Source of the DNA: Megascapheus bottae | Lineage: Eukaryota > Chordata > Mammalia > Rodentia > Geomyidae | Direction: 5' to 3' | DNA length: 64,000 bases | NCBI GenBank assembly: GCA_024803745.1 | Contig: JANJXV010000020.1 | Coordinates: forward strand, 18,144,777-18,208,776 | Shown: in pieces, positions 1 to 11,154 of the stretch | Layout: each line of letters starts with the position of its first letter | How positions within the stretch are numbered: position 1 is the stretch's first letter | Program-made: the position numbers and the translations under genes | The notes under the pieces: model-generated | What the model was told of the DNA's origin: nothing | The model's database searches: none | What the model saw: only the letters and a program-made list of their open reading frames with translations

Positions 1-825
1 TTCTTAGATATAGGGTAGATTTAATTGTTAGTAATGGAACATTTAGAAATAAATAATTTGATGGTTTTGAACAAATTAATTAAACCATATTAGTCTTAGT
101 TTCTTATTTTTATAATCTTATCCTAGATTATTGCTAAAGCATTTTATATCTATTGGAAAAGTGATATTGTCAATGTATATGTATAGATTAATGTATATAT
201 ATGAGGAAGTAGAAATACATACTACATATATGTATTATATATGTGTGTGCTATAGAAGGTAGATTATACTAAGGATGTAGAAGAAATTCAGGAATTATCA
301 AGTTTTTGTTTACATATTTGTGCTATTTGATACAATACCTGTGTTATACTACCATTATATTGAAAAAAGCTGAATAAATGTACTTAATGAACTGTAGCAT
401 ATTTAGTGATGGGTTTATTAAAAGTTTATAATCAGACAATATTTTTCCTTCTTCATTATATCTTGATTTGCAAACAACAAATTTTACAAACTTTATATAA
501 TATAATTTCTGTGCTTAGACTAGGTGCTGCTCCTATAATAACCCTATTATATTCTACTGTATATAAGTGCAATCCATATGCATATTGTAAATATGTCTAT
601 ATATATATATACATGTACATAGTAGAAAGGAGTCACATGAATTCTAGGCATGTTTCTACAAGTCTAGTATTTTCAAGAACTTGAAATACATTTAATTTCC
701 ATATATATGAAATATTTTGGAGATAAAGACATTAATAAATGTATAATGGTGCTCTCTTCACTATTGTCAATAATAAATTATTTCATTAGGCCTGCTAGAT
801 TTTATTTCTCAATGTTGTCTAACTA

Positions 826-1056
826 TTTTTTGTTGTTGGTGGTGATCATGGAACTTGAACTCTGGGCCTGACCATTATCCCTAAGCTCTTTAGCTCAAGG
901 CTTCCACCCTAACTCTTGAGCCACAGTGTCACTTCTGGTTTTCTGGTGATTAATTGGAGATAAGAGTCTCACAGGCTTTGTAGTACCTGGACTGGCTTTG
1001 AACTGCGATCCTCAGATCTTAGCCTCCTGAGCAGCTAGGATTTACAGGCGTGAGCT
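826..1056 (-). mobile_element. B1-Geo type SINE
   Basis: Read on the minus strand, this is a B1-like left half (tail TAGCTGCTCAGGAGGCTAAG near 1020-1040) joined through a short linker (TCTTATCTCCAATTAATCAC) to the Geo-type right half (CTCAAGAGTTAGG...). A T-rich stretch at the left is the complement of the A tail. Diverged copy; target-site duplication unclear. Confidence 0.8.
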
Positions 1057-1516
1057 AACAAAATTTTTTTAAGTTGTGTGAAAGAAAATTCTAGAATAAT
1101 ACAACTAAGAATGTTGATGCAATAATTATGAGTAAAATTTCCCTTATATTGAAGGGAATATTGTTAAAATGCTTAGGTATTCCTAGGTAAATTAGAACTC
1201 ATTGGAACTGATGACCTCAAGTAGAATCAATACAATATTCAGATAATAGTCTTTATTAATTAAGTTTTATTTTTATCTATTGAATTCTAGTATTGTCTGT
1301 CTTTTGTGGAGAAAGAAGTTGAATTAAAGCTAAGAACTGAACATTCTTTTTTTAAACAGACAATTCATTGGAAATTATCCTTATTTTCATTCATTTAGTT
1401 TTTCTGATAGTCTTCTCACAGAAGTTGGGTAGGCGAAATGAGATCCTTTTGTATCAGGAAATAAATATATCATTCATCTCAGGGAACAAACTTCACACTT
1501 AAGGAGGGATGTGTGC

Positions 1517-1600
1517 ATGGGGAAGTAGCTCAGTGGCAAAGTTCTTGCTTAGCCAATATAATGCCCTGCATTCAATTCCCAGTTAACCCCTCCCCCACTC
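1517..1600 (+). mobile_element. ID-like SINE monomer
   Basis: Contains the tRNA-like A box in GTAGCTCAGTGGCAAAG, then TTCTTGCTTAGCC and a B box-like CATTCAATTCCC, followed by an A-rich tail. This is the left (ID-like, tRNA-Ala related) half without the Geo half. It is a retroposed SINE, not a functional tRNA gene: the body cannot fold into a full cloverleaf and carries an A-rich tail. Confidence 0.75.
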
Positions 1601-2229
1601 AAGAAAAACAGTTAAAATCAAAGAGAAATATATTTAATTCTTTAGGTGAGACTTATCTGGAATTCCTCATGTGGCCCAGTTCGAGTGGCTGTCCTGATGT
1701 ATTATTAATTCATGCCTTTAGGACTCATATTTGACAAGTCAATTAAAAGTAGTTATTAAGTTATTGGAGAAAGGAGAATCCAGGCAGAGGTCAAAATGAA
1801 CTACAAGTTATTCAAACACAAGAAAACAGCATAAAAGAAAAGCCAGTAAACACCCTGCAGATATTAAAAATTATTTTTACACACTATTAAAAGAGGAGGT
1901 TCTCCACAAAGCCTTGTAAACTGTCTGATCATGGAGAGACTCTGCTCTACAACAACACCCAGGGCATCTTCTGACTATGAAGATCACAGGTCAGAAGAAT
2001 GACCTTGCAGACCTTTCACTACCATGTGATAAGCCTCAGAAAACTAATAAAACTTGAAGACTAATTGAAAACATATACTTACAATCCTTCCTGCAGAAAA
2101 CATTAAGCCTGTGACAAAGACTATACATATATGTATATATATGTATATATCCAATATTATAAATGGAGCAATCTATTAAGAGGTGATGTGAAAATTTAGA
2201 ATTCAGTAAGTACAGAGGGTAATTCATAC

Positions 2230-2619
2230 CTTAAATTCCTCCAGGATTTTGTAATTTTTTCCGTGGTATTCGCAAAAGTTCTTTACTTCTTTGCACTCTG
2301 GACAGCATCCATTGTGTTCCACTTTGGTACACTTTGGGTGAATTTTAGGGCATTCTGGCTGGTCGCAAACAGGTCCATCTAGAGCACAGACACATGGACA
2401 GTTGGAATGCCCTGGGAAAAACCGTTCTCCCAACTTGTATACAAAGCCGCTGTCATCCACACACCCTTTCCCTCGATAGTCATCAAAGATCAGATTGTCA
2501 TTATTGGAGATCTGGTCACCTTCGTCAGCAGGATAGTCTTCATGACTGATGGCCGCAGAGGTGACCAATGCAGGGATGACCAATAGAAGTATGCAAGCTT
2601 CATGAATATGAAGAGCCAT
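2230..2619 (-). CDS. VWC2L: VWC2L first coding exon (partial gene)
   Basis: This exon encodes the first 130 residues of von Willebrand factor C domain-containing protein 2-like, a secreted protein known mainly from the nervous system and linked to BMP-pathway modulation (family knowledge). Residues 1 to about 22 ([20 protein letters not shown]...) form a hydrophobic signal peptide. An acidic linker follows, then a complete first VWC domain with ten cysteines (C53, 74, 76, 78, 85, 90, 97, 105, 106, 109), including the CPCVC and CCPEC signatures. C116 opens the second VWC domain. The ATG at 2619-2617 has G at -3 and G at +4; the frame continues upstream only to a TTG. The exon ends ...EEFK, then GTATGA, a phase-0 splice donor with its G at 2229. 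The human protein has about 222 residues, so the remaining ~92 lie beyond the left edge. The match to remembered human sequence is nearly identical. Confidence 0.96.
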
Positions 2620-2699
2620 CCCCCTCCTCAATGACTTCTGGATGTACTCCTAATATTACATATACTCAGCTCCTTCCATGGGAATACAAGAGGGGTAGG
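2620..2699 (-). other. VWC2L: VWC2L 5'UTR part of first coding exon
   Basis: Upstream of the VWC2L start codon, the sense strand has a plausible 3' splice site: a T-rich run ending TTTATTTTCAG, with the AG at 2701-2700. A stretch CCTACCCCTCTTG then runs to the ATG. This would give about 80 nt of untranslated leader in the same exon. The acceptor call is by eye and no transcript supports it here. Confidence 0.55.
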
Positions 2700-5351
2700 C
2701 TGAAAATAAATATTTAAAAATAATTTGACATATATAGAGAAAGAGAAATATAGATTCATTTAAGCCCATGTTTGCTTGGGTTCAATTCAGAGGACACTAG
2801 GTCCTCAAATAGACGGAATTCATGCAACGGTTTATATTTATTGTGAATTGTGAATGTTGTCCCTTGCAGAGTTACTTGGTTTGAATTTACCTTTAGATTT
2901 TTTTTTAAAGTCTGGCTTTCTTTAGAAAGTAAGAAGTTTAGCTGAGCTTCAAAGGATTTTTATAATAGCTACTGGCAAACAGTTCCAGAGAACTTTGAGG
3001 TTCTTAGCCTCATTAAACTGGACTGGTCCAGTGGTTATATAGGAATATGCTATAAACATCTGTGTTCAAACTCAAGAGATTAGGGTAAAAAGTCAAATTC
3101 TAAAATAAAAGGCACAAACCAATCATTAGGTGCTTTATTTAAGATGGAGAAACTATAAATGCCTCCAAGTTATTTATGCCCATACATGACGAAAGGCACT
3201 AATCTCAATAAGTTACTTGTTTCAGTCAAATGGGGATACAAAAAAAATCTTAACTGTTCTATGATGAATTAAAGAAAGACTTTAAAACAAATCATATAAA
3301 AGAGTGCAAAAGACTTTTGAAAGACAATTTTATTTGCATTTCTGTCCACATGTCCGTTTTACTCACGAGGTAAGCTCCTAGAGGGCAGGAAAAATCAATC
3401 CAGGAAATTTTGCGCAGCCAGAAAATCTAGCATTGTGTCATGTAAACAATGAGACCATTGTTTCTATATGTCAGAAACACCATTTATATTTTTGAAAACA
3501 TAACTCTTCTGAGGTGCCAAACTATATGCATTTAGGCAATTGACACAAAGATATTACTAATATAAAATAATTTGGGGGAGTTTCATTAAATAATAATGAA
3601 TACATTATAATGCACAGAGAATATATTTTGCTAAAAGGATGAAATTAACTCTCATAAGCCTCACCTGTTATTTCTGTTTGGCATGAAAGTCTTGGCACTA
3701 GGGTCTTATTTACATATTAACAGTAACCAACTCAAACTGAAGTTCTTGAGGGACTGTAACTTTAGGGAGTAATGCATGAGAAAAAATGTTGTGAAATGTT
3801 TGTCTAGTTAAAGTATTTTTCTGATATTGGCTTCCTGCCAATACCCCTAAGATGGTATATAGGACATTGTAAGATATATAAATGTCACTCATTGGTTTAT
3901 TTTCAGAAACAAGACAAACCACATCTTTTTCAGCCAAGCACACACAGAAGACAACATTAAATATGAAGGTGACATTAAGAAACTTCATAAACTGTGAGAC
4001 ATTTTCAGTCAGATAGGCAAATTCTAGTAATGGTAAAATGGAAGGTAGCATATTTATGTGTTCTTTTCATAAAAAGCTGGTATCAGAACTCCAATATTCT
4101 CTAATATTAAAATTCTTTTGGGGTGGGTAATGACAAATGAGATAAATTTCTCTTAAAATAAGAATAATGAGTCATGACAGTACAAGAAAATGCAAACATA
4201 TAATTCTGATTGAGAGCTGGAAGCTCTCCTTGACAAAGCATTTTTTTCTAGACTACTAAAGGAGCCACAAACATATGAGAAGCTTATGGGAAAAGCATAC
4301 ATATATTTAGCTAATCAAAGCATGCATTTGTACACCTCTCATATATTTTGAAAGTTTATTCTGGAAGAGAAGGGAGCAACTGTGACTCATAATATTGAAG
4401 CATCATCTATCAATACATGCGGGCAAGCAATATAAAATACACATGATTCTGCTTCAAAAAGATACAGGGAGAAAACGATGTCTTTGTAAGCCACAGGTAG
4501 GCATACATGGGTCAGATTATTATGAATATAAACTTAAAGGTCAACAGAAGGGTGGAATATCTACTTTTTATAAACATGAAACATTGCTTTACATATGAAA
4601 TCTATTTCAAAATCTGCATGGACGAACCCAGGTTTTTTTTCTTAATGTAATAAAGTTCTTAGGCTATTTTTAAAAGCCTTCTTGATAGCTGAACTGCTCG
4701 AATACAATTTAAAATACAATTTTAGAAATGAAACCTCAGAGATATCTAAAACACAGTTATCAGAAGATTTTTTTTAAAAAAATAAGATAGCACATAATGA
4801 ATATGCTGAGGGTCACTTTCCAGATAAACTTTCCCTCCCCAACCTATATTGCTACAAATGATTTTTAAAAGACTACATCTGTTTCTTTGAGAAAGCAAGC
4901 ATAACTCATGTCATAAGAAACACTTACCTATTCACTCTGGAGGTGAATGGTGGAGGTGGGTGGGGGGGGGGGTGGTCACAGACCAACCTGAACTAAAAGG
5001 TCAGGTATGTTCTTAAGAAAGCAGTTCCTCTTTAGTCATCCCAAGAATACATGTTTCAGGCATGAATTAAAGGCAATCCATTCTCTCTACCTCCCATGTC
5101 AGAACACAGTCCAGATGCAGCCTCCTACCCTTCCAGAGAGCAGCACAGCAAATATACACATAAGAACAAAAAAAAATGCTGTGGACTTGTCTTCAGAATT
5201 CAAAGCAAAGAGCAAGGCTGGTCCCGTAGAAATCCAGAAACCAATAGCAGAATCATGTTGAACTTAATTTTAGCCTTTTTTTCCCCCCTTTTAGATCCTT
5301 CTATGAAATTTCCTTGCTGACTGCGCCTCCTCCACACATGGGTTCACTTAC
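2700..5351 (-). other. VWC2L: VWC2L leader intron
   Basis: Stretch between the candidate leader-exon donor (sense TTCT then GTAAGTGAA, G at 5351) and the acceptor at 2700. It is AT-rich, with a G-run near 4962-4972 and no SINE or L1 I could recognise. A 113-codon open frame on the minus strand (3710-4051) matches nothing I know and looks like chance in AT-rich DNA. Confidence 0.5.
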
Positions 5352-5800
5352 AGAAGGTTTGCTACGGCAGTCGAGGTGATTTGGCTAGGCTCTGAGGATC
5401 ACAGACAGGAACAGCATACTGTAGCTTAAAGCCAGCTCTGCCGGCAATATCGTGAGCATCTCCACAAGATGTGTTGCTGGGATCCCTTGTTACACACCAG
5501 GAAAAGGAAAAAAAAAAGCAAGCAAGAAAGAATATATTTATAATAAAGGAAAACTAACTGTGGGCGCCAAAGGAGAGGAACAACTTTAGCCGGGCTGCCG
5601 CATCACGGAGAGCAGTTTTCAGACTGCTGATGTGTGCTTCTCATTCTGCCGGCAGCCGGGAATTCCTCAGCACCACGGACAGCGCCAACAACTGGCTTCT
5701 GAGTCCAGGCTGGTCGGAATCCCAGAGCTGCTGCTTTAGCCCAGGCTGGAGTGTTTTTCTAAGCAGTCGTGCTTTATGCAGCGGACGCATGCATTAGGAA
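5352..5800 (-). other. VWC2L: Candidate VWC2L non-coding leader exon and promoter area
   Basis: On the minus strand a near-perfect donor (GTAAGTGAA from 5351 downwards) closes a block that is clearly richer in GC than its surroundings (CCGGCTGCCGGCAG-like stretch near 5645-5660). This is where a VWC2L first exon and promoter would be expected. The transcription start is not determined: a TATA-like TTATAAAT lies at 5543-5536 on the minus strand and would give a start near 5510, but a start in the GC-richer part further upstream is equally possible. The right boundary given is an upper bound. Confidence 0.4.
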
Positions 5801-6340
5801 AGGGGAAAAGCCTTCTACGTGAGACCTTGATTTGCATTGAAATTACAAGACATTTTTTTTAAATTGTCAGTATACCTAATGCATTCTTGGATGGGCTGCA
5901 GAGATGAAAGTTCTGGAAGAGACTTGCATTTAGATTTAAGCCATCTGCAGACCTTGATTGTTATTAATAGATAAGCATAATCACTGTCAAAGAATCTGTG
6001 AGCCCAACCCTTGCTCCTTCTCTTTGACCCTTTCGTTGCAGAAAGACTTTCTTCTGTACTACATCATTTAACTTTGGGTGTTCTTGCAGCTTGGATTTGA
6101 TTTTTAAAAAGGAAAAAAAAAGGAGCTGTGTTTTCCTGCATTTTGTTCTCCAACATTAAAAAATCAATCTCCTGTAATTCATCTAGTCTGTCATTAGGCG
6201 TCATTGTAAAGCTGTTTCTTCCAAACCCCAAGCAAGGAATGTTCTGTCTCTAAATTCTTATCAGGATGACACAGGAGACAACAAAATGAACCCAAACAAA
6301 CATTTTTTTTCAAAGAAAAGACAAGACAAATAAAAGAACA
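5801..6340. other. Short intergenic gap between SPAG16 and VWC2L
   Basis: AT-rich DNA with no repeat recognised. It contains the presumed upstream regulatory region of VWC2L and the end of SPAG16 transcription. A T/GT-rich minus-strand stretch just downstream of the SPAG16 poly(A) signal (about 6300-6345) is a plausible downstream processing element. Confidence 0.45.
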
Positions 6341-6358
6341 AAAGTTATTATTACTATC

Positions 6359-6364
6359 TTTATT
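6359..6364 (-). terminator. SPAG16: SPAG16 poly(A) signal AATAAA
   Basis: The plus-strand TTTATT is a canonical AATAAA on the minus strand, about 165 nt after the SPAG16 stop codon. It is followed within 30 nt by a U/GU-rich run (CTTTTGTTCTTTTATTTG), as expected for cleavage and polyadenylation. This implies a short 3'UTR of roughly 180 nt. Confidence 0.7.
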
Positions 6365-6527
6365 GGTAACATTATGAATACTAAAATGAATAACCAAAGC
6401 ATGTTCTAAACAAATTTTAAATGTTACCTACTGGCTGTTTTAACCAGTTATTTACCCACTTGGGACTACTCCAGGTATGTTCGAGCCTTCAAGGGAATGC
6501 CCTGGGAGTGGGACCGAGGGCTGGCTT

Positions 6528-6703
6528 TCAACACCAGGACCGGAGGGTGCCATCAGAACCTCCCGAATACAGAGATTTCCCATCGTGGGAAAACACCACC
6601 GTCTGTGCCTCGCTCTCGTGGCCCATCAGCTTGTGGATGTGCCCAGATGTAAGATCCAACAAATGGATGATTCCATTGCTGCTTGCCTGAGCCAAAACTC
6701 TAC
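6528..6703 (-). CDS. SPAG16: SPAG16 terminal coding exon
   Basis: SPAG16 (orthologue of Chlamydomonas PF20) is a WD40-repeat protein of the axonemal central apparatus needed for sperm motility (family knowledge). The exon opens after sense ...CTTTCAG with GT AGA GTT..., completing a split glycine codon (phase 1), and encodes 57 residues before TGA at 6530-6528. It begins RVLAQASSNGIIHLLDL, includes the GH-containing WD-repeat segment HKLMGHESEAQTVVFSHDG, and ends SGGSDGTLRSWC. This corresponds to the last WD-repeat blade(s) of the human protein, whose end I recall as ...GGSDGTVRTWS. Earlier exons lie to the right, beyond this window or unrecognised. VWC2L follows downstream on the same strand. 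Confidence 0.95.
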
Positions 6704-6710
6704 CTGAAAG

Positions 6711-6872
6711 TGAGAGACAGGGAGAGAGGGAGGAGGGAAGGAGAGAGGGGGAGAGGGGAAGAAGAGGAGAGAAGGGAAGATAGAGGGAGAGAGAGAAATA
6801 GGGAGAGAGAGAATGGGAGGGGGAGAGAAGGAGAGATGAAGAGAATGAGATGGATGAGGAGAAGCACAGGGA
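6711..6872. repeat. GA-rich low-complexity tract
   Basis: About 160 bases made almost only of G and A on the plus strand (GAGAGGGAGGAGG, GGGAGAGAGAG and so on). On the SPAG16 sense strand this is an uninterrupted C/T-rich tract running directly into the terminal-exon acceptor. Confidence 0.95.
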
Positions 6873-7512
6873 GGTGAACAGATTTTAAACAGTCATACTT
6901 CATAAGCAGTACAACATTCTGTTTTATTTCAGTTGTGATTCAAGATCTGTTTTCATTAAATATGAACTATTTATAATTTGAGTGTAATTAAGAAATATCA
7001 ATGATTAGAATATAAAATTGTAGACTAGGAAAATAAAGGCTAATGTTTTGCCTGCTCTTTGTGCAGAAGTCCTCAAAGGTCCACCATTCTTTTAATATCT
7101 GTGACCAATATATCATTTTGGGGTGGCATTAAAATTAAGCCAGCCAAACTTCTTCATATGCATATATTGTAAAGTATAAAAAGGAATAGATTTTTTCATT
7201 TTACCTATGGGAAAATACACTTTTAGTCTATGAATATGTCTTCTAAAATTTAAATTTAAAATTTTGTATTCTCCTTATCCTAATTATGTAAGTCATTGCC
7301 TAAAACAGTAACAACATGCATTTATGCGCTCAAAGTTTATAATACGCACAAATCAACACATTTTCTTTGGAGATGAAGTAAAAATGAATTTAAATAAGTC
7401 TTAAAAAGTGAAATTCAAATAAATTTCAAAATGATTGGCTTTTTCATAACAAAATTCAAAGTACTTTTAAACTAGGGCTAAGAGAAGCTATTCTAGTAAT
7501 CTTTATAACATT

Positions 7513-7731
7513 TTTGTGGGGGAGGGGCAGGGGTTCATGGGGCTTGAAATCGGCCTGGGTGCTGTGCCTGAGCTCTTCAGCTCAAGGCTACTGCCCCACT
7601 TCCTGTTTTCTAGAGGTTAGATGGAAATAAGAATCTCAGTTCTTTTTGTGCCCAGGCTGGCTTTGAATTTTGATCCTCAGATCTCAGCCTCTTTAGTAGC
7701 TAATATTAAAGGGCTGAGCCATCCTCCTGGT
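7513..7731 (-). mobile_element. B1-Geo type SINE
   Basis: Minus-strand copy. It shows the Geo half as TTGAGCTGAAGAGCTCAGG on the minus strand, the linker TCTAGAAAACAGG, and a B1-like half ending near 7730. It is diverged, with a G-rich expansion at its 3' tail side (7516-7540). Confidence 0.8.
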
Positions 7732-9182
7732 TTATAACATAATTTAAGTGAATACAATCACTAAATTAAAACAATTCCATTTTAATTGAGTAATTTTATT
7801 GAAAAACTCTAGCAGCAAACTATCCAGGACCTTGGAGGCAGAGCCAATAGACTATTGTTTATATGCACTTAGTTCTTAAATTACTAGAACATTATTATTA
7901 GGCATTACTTATGTGAACACCTTTAGATAGTGTGTCATCATGGCAACAATAGTGTTTAAAGTTTATCATACTCTTTCTACATGCTGAAGACTATATTTGA
8001 AGCATGACATGGACATCCTGTGCAATTTGTAAAACAATTCAGTAACAAGGAAACAGTTCTGTGTGGTGAAGACAAAAGTGACTTAGCATTTTTATTATGA
8101 TAAGAAAGATGAAGATGACAAAGATGATAAAGATAAAGTAGGAGATAATATTTAAACACAAGCCCTTCAAGCCCACACATCCTGGGCACCAGCCATTTTG
8201 TTTCTGCATCAAACATGACACTGTTAACAGGATGCCTTCTCGACATGCTTAATAGACAATTTGTCCATTTCATAAGAATTTGAGGATGGTGTCACCATGA
8301 AAGCATACTGAAACATTTGATCACAAATTACACCCCAAGTCAACAATTACACAAAAGGAATTCCTAAAACAGAGAAGTTTTAAGAGTAAAGATAATCATG
8401 ATACTTATGGTCTGTTTGAAAACCTTTATAACTACTGTGTTTCTTCATCTAGAACAGCAAAGATCTTTAGGATGGATTAGAGTGTCCAAAGCAGCAGATG
8501 TGAATATTTATTATGAACCTTCTTCTACTAGGTCTCTGCTGACAGAGGCATTATATATAGATTTTACATGTACTCTATAGGCAATTGCTTTTGGTGAATT
8601 TCTTAAGAATCAAATACAAGAAATATTATACCAAATTATGAATGGATGTATTCCACAAATGTCACACTAAGTAAGGTTTAAAATATAGACTAGTGTGTTT
8701 TGCTACCTAATAATTTATTAGAAGTAAAAAAATAAAAATTGATTCATAGTCATTTTAATACAAAATAAATCATATTTAAACATCTGTTGTGTAAAAACTG
8801 ACTTATTTCTCTTATTTGTTTGTATTCAGGTTATTAAAGTGTTCAAATTTTTCACAAAGTGAGAAGAAAATATATAGTCTGGAGAAAAGATTAATTTAAT
8901 CCTAGAACTGTTTTCATAAATACTTCAGTATCCATCAACAGTGAATAATTATGAATAACTTCATTTATGTCTTTAGAAATAATTACTATTTCATTTTACC
9001 TATCAAAATTTTAGAATATTTTCTTATTAAGTAAATCACTATCATTTTGTTGTTCAGGAGATTCAATGAGGATAGCATGATTTACTCTCCATTATACTGT
9101 ATCTGATGAATTTGCTAACTCTCTTATGTTTAAAAGAAAAGAATTGTTATTTTTTTCCTGGTCTCTGCTATGAAATGAGCCA
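7732..9182. other. Unique intronic DNA
   Basis: AT-rich sequence with no gene or repeat that I can name. Short open frames (for example 7977-8273, minus strand) lack any recognisable domain. Confidence 0.5.
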
Positions 9183-9500
9183 ATCAGCTAGGCACAGTGG
9201 CTCATATCTACAAACCCAGCTACTCAGGAGGTGGAAATCATGAAAATTGTGGTTTAAGGCCAGGCAAAGCTTAAAGATAATCCATCCATCTCAACAAACA
9301 AAAGCTAGGAGTGGTGGTACAAACCTATATTCCCAGATACATGGGAGGCATAAGGAGGAAGATTGTGGTCCAAAGCCAGACCAGGCAGAATCAAGACCTA
9401 TTTAAATATTAAAGCAAAAGTAAAAGGGGTAGGGTGTGTGGTTTAAGTGGTACAGTATTTGCCTGGCAAGCATGTGGCCCTAATTTTATATTGCAGTACT
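9183..9500 (+). mobile_element. Composite B1-like/B1-like/ID-like SINE
   Basis: Two B1-like monomers in a row (CACAGTGGCTCATATCTAC near 9197, and GGAGTGGTGGTACAAACC near 9308, each followed by CAGCTACTCAGGAGG- or CCCAGATACATGGGAGG-like blocks). They are followed by an ID-like unit (GTTTAAGTGGTACAGTATTTG near 9441) and an A-rich end. This three-part structure differs from the two-part SINEs elsewhere in the window. Confidence 0.65.
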
Positions 9501-9929
9501 GACAAAAAGTAGATGAATCCAAAAGAACAAAATAAAGAAAAACAAAACTAGCAAATCCACCTTTATAAATTGACATCAAAATGTAGTTCCACATATATCC
9601 ATAACTTCCTGTAACAAGTCTTCTTACACTGTTTTATCCATCAAGATTACAGGAAAGTGATAGTCTTGTTAATATCTCAAACAAAACAATCTCAACTCAA
9701 TTTGCTATAAAATTCAAATATTTGAGTTTTACTACTACTTACAAATATATACTAATTTAAGTTCCTGTAGCAACACAATTTTATGTGAGTGTATTAATTA
9801 CTTTGAATAAAATAACATGACTAGAATTTTTTTCACCCTATGTTATTAAAATATGCTAATAAAATATTGGCACTTACTCAAACAAAAGCATTTGGGTATT
9901 GGTGTGTGTGTGTGTGCATACCATATTGA

Positions 9930-10075
9930 GGCTTGGCATATGGGCCTGGGAACTGTTCCTTAGCTTTTTTACTTAAAGCTGGCACTCTACCACTTGAGCC
10001 CTAACTCCACTTCCAGGTATTTCCTGATTAACTAGAGATAAGAGTCTCAAGGACTTTGCTATCCATGAATAGCAG
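9930..10075 (-). mobile_element. Diverged B1-Geo SINE, 5' truncated
   Basis: Minus-strand Geo half (complement of GGCACTCTACCACTTGAGCC) and linker (complement of TAACTAGAGATAAGAGTCTC). Most of the B1-like half is missing. A short GT run (9901-9916) sits at its tail side. Confidence 0.65.
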
Positions 10076-10955
10076 TCCCACATGCTATATATTACTGTAG
10101 TGTTTTATTTATTTTTGGTAGTATTTGGAATTGAGCTATTATTCCAATATTTTTAATTCATTGAAAGAAGAGTTACATCACATGATACATAAGAGCACAA
10201 TTCTGTTAGGATTTATGCGTTCAGACAGTTACGGGCTCATTTCCTTGTCATTCAGGCCGATGAGAATGTGCTAACAGGAAAACTGGAGCTCCCCTTGCCT
10301 TCCAAGTCTTTCAACAGACCTATGATGTGCAGAGTCTCTCTTCCAAGATCCCAAGATAACCATGTCTGGATTTATTATGAAGAAAGTCTCATTTGATTTA
10401 CTGCCTTTACAGTTTCCTTCAGAAATTAAGATTCATATTGAATGTGATACTTCAAAGAACCTCTCTGGCCACCAAATTATCCAGAAAAATTAGCTCTTAA
10501 ATGAAATGCCTGCATTCATTTTTATAATTGTTTTATTTAGGGTTGATTTTACTACTTTGTGAATCTCTGAGACTAAGTCATGGGCTTGCAGGGACAATTT
10601 TTATGTAGGTCAGTGAAACCCTAAATATATTTATTTTAATACAAACATCAAATACACTAAAAGTTTTACCTAATGGAAAGCTAAAAAAAATCTCATTTCA
10701 CTCCCTTTCCACATCTACAGCCAAATTATCTCCTTGGCTTTCTCATTTCTATTACAAATGCTAATTCTCTATGTCGCAGATCCAAATTCTATTAAGTTTT
10801 CATTTCATCTCTTTCTCTTCCCTCAACCATTTTCTTTCTATCCTTCCTTCTTGTAAATTAGCTCTGTGTTTCCAATTATTTTGGCCCTGTATTGAAGTCT
10901 ATTTTTAGATTTCAAGACCACTGATATAGTTGGACATTAGGTCACAATTTATGTT

Positions 10956-10969
10956 TATATCTATATCTA

Positions 10970-11012
<43 letters not shown>
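10956..11012. repeat. (TATC)n microsatellite
   Basis: A run of TATC units, beginning as TATATC and ending ATCTATATAC. Confidence 0.95.
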
Positions 11013-11154
11013 ATACATAAGTGTAGTCTGTGTGTGTCTATGCACATATGTATGTGTGCATGCTAGTGCATCTTGAAGTTGGGGCCTTGTGTCCTCATTG
11101 ACTTTTCTTTTCATTCTTTTTTTTTGTTGTTTTCATTCTTGTCTTGTAATCTAC

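Larger units (their letters stand above)
1..2229 (-). other. VWC2L: VWC2L intron downstream of first coding exon
   Basis: AT-rich intronic DNA following the donor at 2229. I see no further VWC2L exon, so the second VWC domain must lie beyond the left edge. Contents are one minus-strand B1-Geo SINE (826-1056), one ID-like monomer (1517-1600) and short TA/ATAT runs (about 180-250, 595-615 and 2125-2150). The rest is unremarkable. Confidence 0.7.

Noticed and set aside
1517..1600. tRNA gene
   Set aside because: Good A and B boxes, but an A-rich tail, no complete cloverleaf and many similar copies in the window: a SINE derived from tRNA, as are the units at 34841 and 57969.
2629..2631. Start of VWC2L four codons further upstream
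   Set aside because: The codon there is TTG, not ATG; the ATG at 2619 has a good Kozak context and matches the known protein start.
3710..4051. 113-codon open frame on the minus strand inside the VWC2L leader intron
   Set aside because: No known domain and AT-rich composition; one frame of this length is expected by chance in 64 kb read in six frames.
6421..6707. Two overlapping plus-strand open frames
   Set aside because: They are antisense shadows of the SPAG16 terminal exon.
10956..11012. CRISPR-like or tandem functional array
   Set aside because: Simple TATC microsatellite without spacers; no CRISPR array is present in the window.
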